From IMG/VR virus record IMGVR_UViG_3300013088_000124, positions 1 through 25,162 of that record: 25,162 nt of DNA. One strand, given 5' to 3'. Within the stretch, counting starts at the first letter, position 1, and every line of letters begins with the position of its first letter. Both the position numbers and the translations under genes were made by a program. Below are positions 14,238 to 20,720 of the stretch, piece after piece. The notes under the pieces are model-generated. The model saw only the letters and a list, made by a program, of their open reading frames with translations. It ran no database searches and was not told the origin of the DNA. This stretch comes from a virus.

Positions 14238-14941
14238 CAGCGCCTCTTTCGATCGCTCCGGGGATGGGTCAACCGCTCGCCCCCGCCCGGGTATTTCATG
14301 TCCAGATCGCCCACGGCGGCGGCCGCGGGGACGGTGTCTTCGTCCTTCAGCCCCAGGTGATCCCGGTAGATCTTCCGGAACGCCTTTGCCCGCGCGGCGA
14401 AGTCCCTGGACTTGCTCGTGTGGTCCACGCTGTCCGCCTGGATGGTGCTGTCCTGATTCTGCGCGAACCATGTCGCCAAAATCTCGCAATAGAGCGCCGC
14501 CGCCAGCGACTGGACAGCCTCCTCATCGATCGCCTTCACCGTGCAGGCCGTATCGGTGCAGGTGTGCAGGGCAGTGTAGGTCGCCCGGAACGTCTCCGTT
14601 GACTCCGGCTGATCCTCCAGGAAGCGGAGATAATCGCCCGCCGGCTTGCGGTAGATCGTCCAGGCGTCTTCATCGAGGATCTCGGCGGTTTCGTTTGTGT
14701 CGTTGACGGGGTATTCCACCGCCTGAATCATCGAAAACCCGTCGGACCATCCAGCGAGGAGCGACACGGCATAATCGAAGGCCCCGGTACCGGCCTCATC
14801 TTCAACGACGATCCGCGGGCGGTGCCTGGAATAGGTCTTCACCGCCTGGCCGATCGCCAGGATCTTGGCCGCCTCGCCCGGCTCGTAATCGCCCTTGACC
14901 AGGCTCTCCAGCGCCGTGATGTAGTCTTGCCGTGTGGTCAT
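14237..14941 (-). CDS. Head-tail connector (adaptor) protein
   Basis: A 234-aa protein with AAGGTG ahead of ATG 14941. The N-terminal part is helical (MTTRQDYITALESLVKGDYE...AKILAIGQAVKTYSRHRPR). The acidic middle, with an insertion bearing CTDTACTV, leads to a long helix bundle (SLAAALYCEILATWFAQNQDSTI ... SRDFAARAKAFRKIYRDHLGL). The last helices, with paired Ala and Arg positions, are characteristic of connector proteins that sit under the portal. The C-terminus (YPGGGERLTHPRSDRKRR) is basic. It begins the neck cluster; the next gene starts inside its stop codon. It is separated from the upstream exported-protein genes by a repeat-filled gap. Confidence 0.6.
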   Translation of the reverse strand: MTTRQDYITALESLVKGDYEPGEAAKILAIGQAVKTYSRHRPRIVVEDEAGTGAFDYAVSLLAGWSDGFSMIQAVEYPVNDTNETAEILDEDAWTIYRKPAGDYLRFLEDQPESTETFRATYTALHTCTDTACTVKAIDEEAVQSLAAALYCEILATWFAQNQDSTIQADSVDHTSKSRDFAARAKAFRKIYRDHLGLKDEDTVPAAAAVGDLDMKYPGGGERLTHPRSDRKRR

Positions 14942-14968
14942 TAAATCACCTTCCGTTCAGGAACGTCG

Positions 14969-15104
14969 CGCTCCACTTTGGCCCGGTGATGAGCTCGTCA
15001 TCACCCTCCGATCGCTCCACTTTACCCCTTTTTTTAGGGGCTCTTCCTCCACTTTACCCGGCGCCGGCGTCCGGATCCGGGACGAGATCGCTCCACTTTA
15101 CCCA
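14969..15104 (-). repeat. Four copies of a 13-15 bp motif alternating with hairpins
   Basis: On the sense strand GGGTAAAGTGGAG(CG) occurs at 15104-15089, 15060-15048 and 15028-15013, and as GGCCAAAGTGGAGCG near 14983-14969. Motif spacings are 43, 33 and 44 bp, close to whole helical turns. Between them lie CCGGATCCGG (15071-15080), CCCCT-TTTTTT-AGGGG (15025-15040) and GGTGATGA-GCTCG-TCATCACC (14985-15005). No reading frame is convincing here. Confidence 0.7.
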
Positions 15105-15602
15105 CTAATTCTTAAACACTCCCGTCACGCTGAATGTGAACGACGTCCCGCCGACGACGTAGTTGATCCGCAGATAATTCCCGAAATTCGTGACCGCGGC
15201 GCGGGTCTGCCCGATCGCCGAGATCTGGCCGACCGTTGTGTGGGTGTACCAGGCCGCGTTGTCCGGCGATGTCTGGACGGTGATGTCCAGCGTAGAGGTT
15301 CCGGCTTCGACCGTTACATCGATGAAGATTTGCCCCTCGGTGTAGCTGCTGACATCAAACGCGGTGGACTGCGCCGTCGCCGCCGTTTTGATGCCGCTCG
15401 AAAGGAGGGTGATGACGCGCGTTTTCCTGTCATCCGCCCGGGCAGGCGAAGCCGTGACGATCTCCGCGATGAAAATGGCCGCCAATAACACCAGGACCGC
15501 CCACAAGAGGAGATTCGACCCTCGGACGGCCAAAGCACCGTCCCCGGCAGCCGATTGCCCCACGGAGGCCGTGTTCTTGATTCTCGGTAAATGGATTTTC
15601 AT
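15105..15602 (-). CDS. Exported or membrane-anchored protein with virion-type beta domain
   Basis: A 165-aa protein. After a polar N-terminus it has one hydrophobic segment (LLLWAVLVLLAAIFIAEIV, about 31-49) followed by TASPARADD, where ARA-DD resembles a signal peptidase site. The remainder is a beta-sandwich-like domain: TSTLDITVQTSPDNAAWYTH, then NYLRINYVVGGTSFTFSV near the C-terminus. That LDITVQTSPD ... YLRI...GGTSFTFSV layout is common in phage virion surface proteins. AGGAG precedes ATG 15602. Together with the neighbouring 418-aa gene it forms a two-gene block with export signals inside the head operon, set off by hairpin repeats on both sides. Function is unknown; surface display on the lysogen or virion decoration are both possible. 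Confidence 0.65.
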   Translation of the reverse strand: MKIHLPRIKNTASVGQSAAGDGALAVRGSNLLLWAVLVLLAAIFIAEIVTASPARADDRKTRVITLLSSGIKTAATAQSTAFDVSSYTEGQIFIDVTVEAGTSTLDITVQTSPDNAAWYTHTTVGQISAIGQTRAAVTNFGNYLRINYVVGGTSFTFSVTGVFKN

Positions 15603-15625
15603 GGTCCCGATCTCCTTTCTCTTCC

Positions 15626-15672
15626 GGGGACACGATGCGATCCCGCAAGGCGGGCTTCCGCATCATGTCCCC
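15626..15672 (-). repeat. 47-nt double-hairpin repeat, copy B
   Basis: Outer arms GGGGACACGATGCG (15626-15639) and CGCATCATGTCCCC (15659-15672) with the inner CCCGC/GCGGG stem, ending 23 nt before the start of the 165-aa gene. It differs from copy C at one of 47 positions; that change is an A-U/G-U exchange in the sense RNA. Confidence 0.88.
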
Positions 15673-15688
15673 GATTCAGCCCGTTTTC

Positions 15689-15750
15689 GGTCTCCGGGAT
15701 CCGCGATCGATCGCGGCCCCTGGAGACCGGCGGAAGGTCGCCCCTCCGCC
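15689..15750 (-). other. Two further strong hairpins in the same spacer
   Basis: GGTCTCC (15689) pairs with GGAGACC (ending 15728) around the perfect 16-nt palindrome CCGCGATCGATCGCGG, giving about 18 base pairs. Immediately next, GGCGGA ... TCCGCC (15729-15750) adds a 6-bp stem. They lie 43 nt after the stop of the 418-aa gene. Neither has a T-tract. Confidence 0.6.
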
Positions 15751-15793
15751 GACTCGTTTACGCCCTCCAAAAGTGCGGGGCCGGGTTTATCAG

Positions 15794-17050
15794 TTACGTC
15801 TGTACCGCCGTTCGGCAAACCTCGTACCAATGCGATCCATCCGAAATGAACCTGATCACATAATACCTTGCCGCCGTGTTGCCGATCGTCAGAGTTCCGG
15901 TGGACGATACAAGCGTCGCCTGGAATGTGATGACCTCGGTGTTTGTCGTGGTGGCGGTGAAAATGATGGTTAGTACGTCGCCCGCCGTCCCCGCACCCGA
16001 AAAAGTGATGGTTTCAGCCTCGTTGTCATTCGGCGTCAGCGTGTAGCAATTCGACAAACCGACCGTAAGAGTAGGTGTGGCTGAGGGAGTCACTACGCTG
16101 CAAGCCGAGGCCAACTGAACCTGCCCGGTCCTGTCTGGAAATGTGATTGACCGGTCCGCCGTGGGATCTACGACGGTGACGGTCGTTTCATAAGCGTCGG
16201 CCGTCGCCCCCTCGAACTCAATCCCATTGGAAACCAGAGTGACGGCGTTGGCCGCATCCCGCACGTTGGTAGACAGAGTGGAAAGCACCACGGTGCCGGT
16301 GGCGTTGGGCAGCGTGATCGTCCTGTCCGCCGTCGGATCGATTACGGTAAGCGAGGTCTCGTAGGCGTCCGCCGTTGCGCCCTCAAAGACCAGGGCGTTT
16401 GACGCGCCTGTAACAGAATTCGCCGCATCCGGGGCGTTGGTGGACAGGGTAGAAAGCATCACCGTACCGCTGGCGTCCGCCAGGGTTACTGTTCTGTCCG
16501 CCGTGGGATCCGTCACGGCGATCGACGTTTCATATTCGTCCGCCGTTGCGCCCTCAAATACCAGAGGCGTCGCCCCGGAAAGCGTTCCCAAAACCGTCAG
16601 AGAGGAGCTGTCAAAGTAATTTTGAAAATTTACCAAGTACGTCGTGGCTGAAATCGCCTGGCCGACCTGCTGGCTATACGACGGGGACGACTGTGTCACC
16701 GCGCCGGCAGTCTCCGAGAGATACCCCGGAGCCCCCTCGGAGAGCGCAGTCCATCCGGAGAGACTACCGACCACGATGATTTCAACCGTAGCGCCGGTCG
16801 CCCCACCCTTGCCGACGATCCCGATCGCGGGCCGCAGGGCGGCATCGTTGGCGTCGGCCTTATACGCTTTGCCGTCGGCATCCTTGAGCATAACCACGTT
16901 GCCCGTGGCCAGGGTTTCCGCCGCGACTGCGGAGAACCGCAGAACGGCCTGCTTGACGCTGTAGGCCGCAAATGCGTCCGTCGTCACAAATACCAGGGCG
17001 ACTAAAAGCAGAAGCGCGGCCATGAACTTTTGACCTATATTTTTCCTCAT
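15794..17050 (-). CDS. Signal-peptide-bearing decoration/fibre-like protein with three 57-aa repeats
   Basis: A 418-aa protein. Residues 1-28 are a classical signal peptide: MRKNIGQK, a hydrophobic core LLLLVALVFV, and AFA at the cleavage site. Residues about 40-145 resemble capsid cement/decoration domains (ETLATGNVVMLKDADGKAYKAD ... GYLSETAGAVTQ). Then come three repeats of 57 residues starting at 163, 220 and 277, each opening FEGATADxYET and containing DPTADRT(I/V)T(L/F). This module is common in phage and environmental tail-fibre-like proteins. The C-terminal domain (about 320-418) is Thr-rich beta structure ending near FISDGSHWYEV. AGGAGG precedes ATG 17050. A signal peptide on such a protein is odd because virions assemble in the cytoplasm. 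It follows the capsid gene, separated by hairpin copies C and D. Confidence 0.7.
   Translation of the reverse strand: MRKNIGQKFMAALLLLVALVFVTTDAFAAYSVKQAVLRFSAVAAETLATGNVVMLKDADGKAYKADANDAALRPAIGIVGKGGATGATVEIIVVGSLSGWTALSEGAPGYLSETAGAVTQSSPSYSQQVGQAISATTYLVNFQNYFDSSSLTVLGTLSGATPLVFEGATADEYETSIAVTDPTADRTVTLADASGTVMLSTLSTNAPDAANSVTGASNALVFEGATADAYETSLTVIDPTADRTITLPNATGTVVLSTLSTNVRDAANAVTLVSNGIEFEGATADAYETTVTVVDPTADRSITFPDRTGQVQLASACSVVTPSATPTLTVGLSNCYTLTPNDNEAETITFSGAGTAGDVLTIIFTATTTNTEVITFQATLVSSTGTLTIGNTAARYYVIRFISDGSHWYEVCRTAVQT
16094..16564 (-). repeat. Internal 171-bp coding repeats (two full, one partial)
   Basis: Segments 16564-16394, 16393-16223 and 16222-16094 encode successive copies of the FEGATADxYET...DPTADRT unit. 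Period is 57 codons. The copies have diverged at the DNA level, so the duplication is not recent. Confidence 0.75.
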
Positions 17051-17119
17051 TTGTAACCTCCTGTTTTAGTTTTGGTTTCGTTCGGCCATTCAGAGGCCTG
17101 TTTTTTATTTCCCGGTGGC

Positions 17120-17166
17120 GGGGACATGATGCGATCCCGCAAGGCGGGCTTCCGCATCATGTCCCC
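17120..17166 (-). repeat. 47-nt double-hairpin repeat, copy C
   Basis: Arms GGGGACATGATGCG (17120-17133) and CGCATCATGTCCCC (17153-17166) are perfectly complementary over 14 bp, with the inner CCCGC-loop-GCGGG stem. It lies in the gap between the capsid gene and the 418-aa exported protein, 49 nt after the capsid stop. Confidence 0.88.
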
Positions 17167-17181
17167 GATCGTGCCGTGGAT

Positions 17182-17208
17182 GGGGTCACGATGCGGCATC
17201 GTGTCCCC
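17182..17208 (-). repeat. Short hairpin repeat, copy D (inner arm missing)
   Basis: GGGGTCACGATGC and GCATCGTGTCCCC form the same outer stem as copies A-C (12 of 13 pairs) but without the inner CCCGC/GCGGG arm. It starts 6 nt after the stop codon of the capsid fusion gene. It looks like a deletion form or a minimal version of the element. Confidence 0.75.
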
Positions 17209-17214
17209 ATATCG

Positions 17215-19656
17215 TTATCCGCCCGCGACGACCGACTTGTCGAAGCCGCGGTAGTCCGCAATTTCCCACTCATACTCATGCCGCTGTTTGTACTGGATTT
17301 TGTCCGCTACAAACATCTGACCGACGAGCGGGTTGTCGGCCACAAACAGCTCCGGGACTTCCTGGCCGTTCAGGAACGCGACCTCCAGGAGCTCCACCTC
17401 GGCCGGGTTGCCGATCAGGCCCCAGTCGGTGGTATCCGTGGCGCTCTTATTCACCAGGATGTTCTCGTGGTTGGCGCCGAAAAGCCCTGCATGGGAGTTC
17501 GGCGCAGCCGCGCCGGGCCAACTGGAATTGAGCAGCCTTGCCGTTTCCAGGAGGGCGCGGGGCACCCAGATCTTGGCCGGCTCCAGGCAGAGACATTTGC
17601 CGCTGTCCTTTTCGGTCTGGTTGAACATGGCCACCAGGCGGTTGGTCAGCGTCGTCACCCCGGTTGCATCGGCGGTGAGGGCCACCGAGCCGAGGTTCCC
17701 ATGCGAGGCGTCGAACAGCGCCGTGGAGTCGCCCTTATACGTGGCGTTGCTGTTGATTTTCGCCCAGCCGCGTTCCGCAAAGGTGCGCTTGGCCGCCCGG
17801 CCCAGCCGTGAGACCAGAACCTGGACGCTCTTGAGGTCGTCGTTTATGATCACCTTCCGGTTGACCGTCAGGATGATGCCCTTCTGGTTCAGCGCGTAGG
17901 AGATCTCCTCGTCGTTCGCCATCGTGATCTCCGCGTAGTCTCCGGACTCGGGATCTACATCCGGGAGATCGCCGAAATAGCCGACGTTGATGGATTCCAT
18001 CGTTTTAAAATCCTTGGCGTTCCGCTTGTAGCTGATCAGGGCCTGCTCGCCATAATCGACGGCGCGGTAGTCCTGAATCAATCTCCGGTACATGGAGTTT
18101 CCGAGGACATAGGTGAAGGATGCGGTGCTGTACGCGGCCGGCATCCTCATCATCTGCATCATCGCCTCGCCTATTTTCAGCCCGTTCTGGGTGGGCACGC
18201 CGCGCACATCGGTGTCGCCGGTGAGGTGCACGTAGGCGGCGCGAAGCGAGGTAAGCGCCGCGACGTCCTTGAACTTCTCGTCCACCGTGACGCCCATGAG
18301 CTTGTCAAAGGCCGCCTGGAGCTTTTCGGGCTCCTCCGCCCCGACGCGTACGCCGCCGGCGCCGGAAACGATTCCCGCCCCGGTGAGCTTGTCGAGATAT
18401 TCCTTCTCGTCGTTCACTGCAGCCTGGAGCGCCGTGACGTCAAAGACCTTGCCGTCAAACTGCTTTTTGACCCGAGCCTGAGAGAGATCCGGCAGGCCGC
18501 TTTCGCGCAACTCGTCTTTCAGGGTGAGCCCGCATGCGGTAATCCTGGACTGCTCCAGGAGCTGACGCATCTCCGCCCCGCCCGCATCGCCTGCGGCCTT
18601 CACCGCCGCCTGGATGCGCTGGTCGAGGTCCTTCGTGTCCTTCGTGTCGCCGGTTGCCGACGCCAGCAGGGCGATCACCTCGTCTTCGGTGATCGTCTTG
18701 TCCGTGATTTTTGCCTCGATCGACTTGTAGAGATCGGCGCTTTTCGTCTTCAAGGCTGCCAAAAGTTTCTCCAACATACCTTCCTCCTTCCGGCCCGCCT
18801 GATAGGCAGCGGCCATTCTCAAAATCTTCCCCCCCGCAATGGGGTCATAGACAACGTCCACGCTGTCCACCCTGACGATCTTTTCCACTCTCTTCGGATT
18901 CGTGCCCGGCATTGTGGCCGCCAGCACGTCGTGGGAGAGCCCCACGATATCTTTCTTCCCGCGAGCCCAGGCGTCGCCGATCATGTCCTTCAGCCAGGCG
19001 GCGCTTTTGAGGATATTGAGCGTGCCCTCCAGCCCCGTGGCATTGGCCGCGACGTCGGACATCCAGCCCACCAGATCCCGGACGGATTTTCCGTAAGGAT
19101 TCGCCGGGTTGTCATGCTGCGCCTGGGACAGCGCAAACACCCGGGAGCCCTCGTAAAGAGGCGCCGCCGCCGTGAGCACGGCGAGCGGATAGTCGGCGAT
19201 TTTCTGTTTGTCGATCCCGGCTTCGTTGATCTGCACCCGCCAGCGGGAGCCGTAATCGGCGTCGGTCGTTTCGCCCACCGCTGCCGATAATTGAGCCGCC
19301 GCCTGGACCTTGATGTAATCGACCTGCTTGCGCACCTCCACCGACGTTCCCAGCACGATCTTGCTATCGACGATTGCGTAAGGGACCTCATATGTTTTGT
19401 CGTCGTCTCCGGACGCGATGCAGCGATCGTCGTAAACGTCCACAATCCACCCGCCGCCCTTCTGCGGATAGGCTGCCGTGAGCGCCGGGCAGAGCATCTT
19501 CTTGATCTCCGCATGGCTGAATCCCGCCGCGGTGAGCCGATCGGCGTCATCCGTTCCCGCGGCCAGCAGCCGTGTTAAATCCTTCCAGGTAGGGAACCGG
19601 GTGCAGTTTACACCCTCCCCCACCACGAGCACCCGTGTCAGCGTTTTCCTGGACAT
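17215..19656 (-). CDS. Prohead protease - scaffold - major capsid fusion protein
   Basis: An 813-aa polyprotein. Residues about 90-285 resemble phage prohead serine proteases: SQAQHDNPANPYGKSVRDLVGW (His181 a likely catalytic residue), then KKDIVGLSHDV (Ser241 the likely nucleophile). Residues about 290-440 are helical and charged, like a scaffold (LEKLLAALKTKSADLYKSIE ... DLDQRIQAAVKAAGD). Residues about 450-813 resemble Mu gpT-type major capsid proteins (NQKGIILTVNRKVIINDDL, ALFDASHGNLG, and near the end YEWEIADYRGFDKS). Protease-capsid fusions are known in some Mu-like prophages. ATG 19656 follows GGAGGAG and abuts the stop of the upstream gene. A strong internal Shine-Dalgarno and ATG at codon 294 could yield a separate 520-aa scaffold-capsid product. 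Domain order is clear; catalytic residues are inferred. Confidence 0.85.
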   Translation of the reverse strand: MSRKTLTRVLVVGEGVNCTRFPTWKDLTRLLAAGTDDADRLTAAGFSHAEIKKMLCPALTAAYPQKGGGWIVDVYDDRCIASGDDDKTYEVPYAIVDSKIVLGTSVEVRKQVDYIKVQAAAQLSAAVGETTDADYGSRWRVQINEAGIDKQKIADYPLAVLTAAAPLYEGSRVFALSQAQHDNPANPYGKSVRDLVGWMSDVAANATGLEGTLNILKSAAWLKDMIGDAWARGKKDIVGLSHDVLAATMPGTNPKRVEKIVRVDSVDVVYDPIAGGKILRMAAAYQAGRKEEGMLEKLLAALKTKSADLYKSIEAKITDKTITEDEVIALLASATGDTKDTKDLDQRIQAAVKAAGDAGGAEMRQLLEQSRITACGLTLKDELRESGLPDLSQARVKKQFDGKVFDVTALQAAVNDEKEYLDKLTGAGIVSGAGGVRVGAEEPEKLQAAFDKLMGVTVDEKFKDVAALTSLRAAYVHLTGDTDVRGVPTQNGLKIGEAMMQMMRMPAAYSTASFTYVLGNSMYRRLIQDYRAVDYGEQALISYKRNAKDFKTMESINVGYFGDLPDVDPESGDYAEITMANDEEISYALNQKGIILTVNRKVIINDDLKSVQVLVSRLGRAAKRTFAERGWAKINSNATYKGDSTALFDASHGNLGSVALTADATGVTTLTNRLVAMFNQTEKDSGKCLCLEPAKIWVPRALLETARLLNSSWPGAAAPNSHAGLFGANHENILVNKSATDTTDWGLIGNPAEVELLEVAFLNGQEVPELFVADNPLVGQMFVADKIQYKQRHEYEWEIADYRGFDKSVVAGG
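18775..18788 (-). promoter_or_regulatory. Internal ribosome binding site and ATG inside the protease-capsid fusion
   Basis: The sense strand reads GGAAGGAGGAAGGTATG, with a full AGGAGG (18788-18783) five bases before an in-frame ATG (codon 294). It sits exactly between the protease and scaffold regions. It is as strong as the true gene starts of this operon and would make a 520-aa scaffold-capsid protein without the protease. Confidence 0.65.
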
Positions 19657-19890
19657 CTACTCCTCCTTCCCGGCCTTCGCGCCCTTCACGGGGGCCTTCT
19701 GGATCACATGCTTCCGGCCGTTTTTCGTGACGACGACGAAGGTGTCGCCCTTGTCGGCCTGCGCGAGCAGGTCCTCGATGGTGAGAGGCCGTTCCTGGGG
19801 AACGTATTTCTTTTTCCCGTCCTCGCCCTTGGCTGTTTTGACCGTCCGGAAAACCAATCCTTCGAGGTGTTTCTGTTCTACTTTTGCCAT
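19657..19890 (-). CDS. Small phage protein of unknown function
   Basis: A 77-aa, strongly basic protein starting at ATG 19890 with AGGAGG at ideal spacing. MAKVEQKHLEGLVFRTVKTA is followed by a short alpha/beta segment (LTIEDLLAQADKGDTFVVVTKNGRKHVI), and the C-terminus is Lys-rich (KAPVKGAKAGKEE). The stop abuts the capsid fusion start with no gap, so it is coupled to it. Placement between the Mu F-like gene and the protease-capsid gene suggests a head component or a small regulator of capsid assembly. Sequence alone does not identify it. Confidence 0.65.
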   Translation of the reverse strand: MAKVEQKHLEGLVFRTVKTAKGEDGKKKYVPQERPLTIEDLLAQADKGDTFVVVTKNGRKHVIQKAPVKGAKAGKEE

Positions 19891-19919
19891 GATGTATGCC
19901 TCCTTTTTTTGTTTGATTC

Positions 19920-20720
19920 TCACGCCCAGTTGGCGTGATACGGTACATGGTCGCAGCCGCAATTGATCGTCTCCCCGATGGGCGCGGCCGGGTCCCGGGG
20001 GAACATCATCGACACGCCGCCGACGTTAAACGGCTCACCGACCGGTCGGAGTTGCCCGTCAATGGCGACATGAGTCGGGCGCGCCTTCATCGGGTGCCCC
20101 GCGTGAACCCACTTCTTTTTAAGCCCTTCCACATGCTCTGCCGCTTGCTCCATCCGGAGCTGGGCCGCCTCTGAAAACGCCCGGCCCATCTCTGTCTTCG
20201 TAATTGTCTCCGCGCGCAGCGAGATGGATGCGAACCGGCCTTCATCGATGTTTTTACCGATCGCCGTGGCCACCTCCTGCGGCGTTTTCCCGCCGAGGAT
20301 CCCGAGGGAGATTTCGCCCCGGATCTGATCCCAGGCAGCGGCGGAAACGCCGTCGATCTTGTGAAACGTGAAGCTCTTCATCGTCTCCAGCACCGAGGTG
20401 GAAAGGTAGAATCCCGAATAGATTCCGCCCGCCGCCAGCGGCGCATCCACCAGGGCCTGCCCCATGCCCCAGGATTCGGTTAGAAGCGCGCCCTCGCTCG
20501 TCTTTGTTTTTGCCGTAAAGGCCGCCATCTGGTTTTCAATGGCGTAGAGATACTGCCTAAGCGAATAGGCGTCCCAGGAGCCAAGGGCGGCCTTGCCGAG
20601 CTCGCCCATCACCTGGCTATGCAGCTCCGTCAAGAGGTCGCGCACCGTCTCCGTGCCCGTCCGGATCGCCAGGTCTTTTTCCCGGATGATCCGTTTTATT
20701 TCGCTATTGACCGTTGGCAT
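19920..20720 (-). CDS. Phage head morphogenesis protein (Mu F / SPP1 gp7-like)
   Basis: A 266-aa protein. The first half is helical (MPTVNSEIKRIIREKDLAIR, LLTELHSQVMGELGKAALG). The second half carries the diagnostic block of the Mu F/SPP1 gp7 family: RAETITKTEMGRAFSEAAQLRM, then KKWVHAGHP...RPTHVAIDGQ, GEPF, FPRDP and ETINCGCD near the C-terminus. This minor head protein binds the portal and enters the prohead. ATG 20720 lies inside the end of the portal gene, with GGGCAGG in front; GTG 20726 is an alternative. The next gene starts 29 bp after its stop. Family assignment is firm from the conserved block. Confidence 0.9.
   Translation of the reverse strand: MPTVNSEIKRIIREKDLAIRTGTETVRDLLTELHSQVMGELGKAALGSWDAYSLRQYLYAIENQMAAFTAKTKTSEGALLTESWGMGQALVDAPLAAGGIYSGFYLSTSVLETMKSFTFHKIDGVSAAAWDQIRGEISLGILGGKTPQEVATAIGKNIDEGRFASISLRAETITKTEMGRAFSEAAQLRMEQAAEHVEGLKKKWVHAGHPMKARPTHVAIDGQLRPVGEPFNVGGVSMMFPRDPAAPIGETINCGCDHVPYHANWA

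Noticed and set aside
13728-14489. The longer upstream-extended version of the gp10/G-like gene.
   Set aside because: The extra 84 residues are Arg/Gly/Pro-rich out-of-frame translation of the connector gene. The ATG at 14237 overlaps the connector stop and gives the normal family length.
11420-17208. The repeated 47-nt element as a CRISPR array.
   Set aside because: Copies are kilobases apart with gene-length spacing and internal palindromes. There are no regular spacers and no cas genes.
18225-19290. Plus-strand 354-codon frame opposite the protease-capsid gene.
   Set aside because: Antisense to a gene with clear protease and capsid motifs; no promoter or ribosome site.
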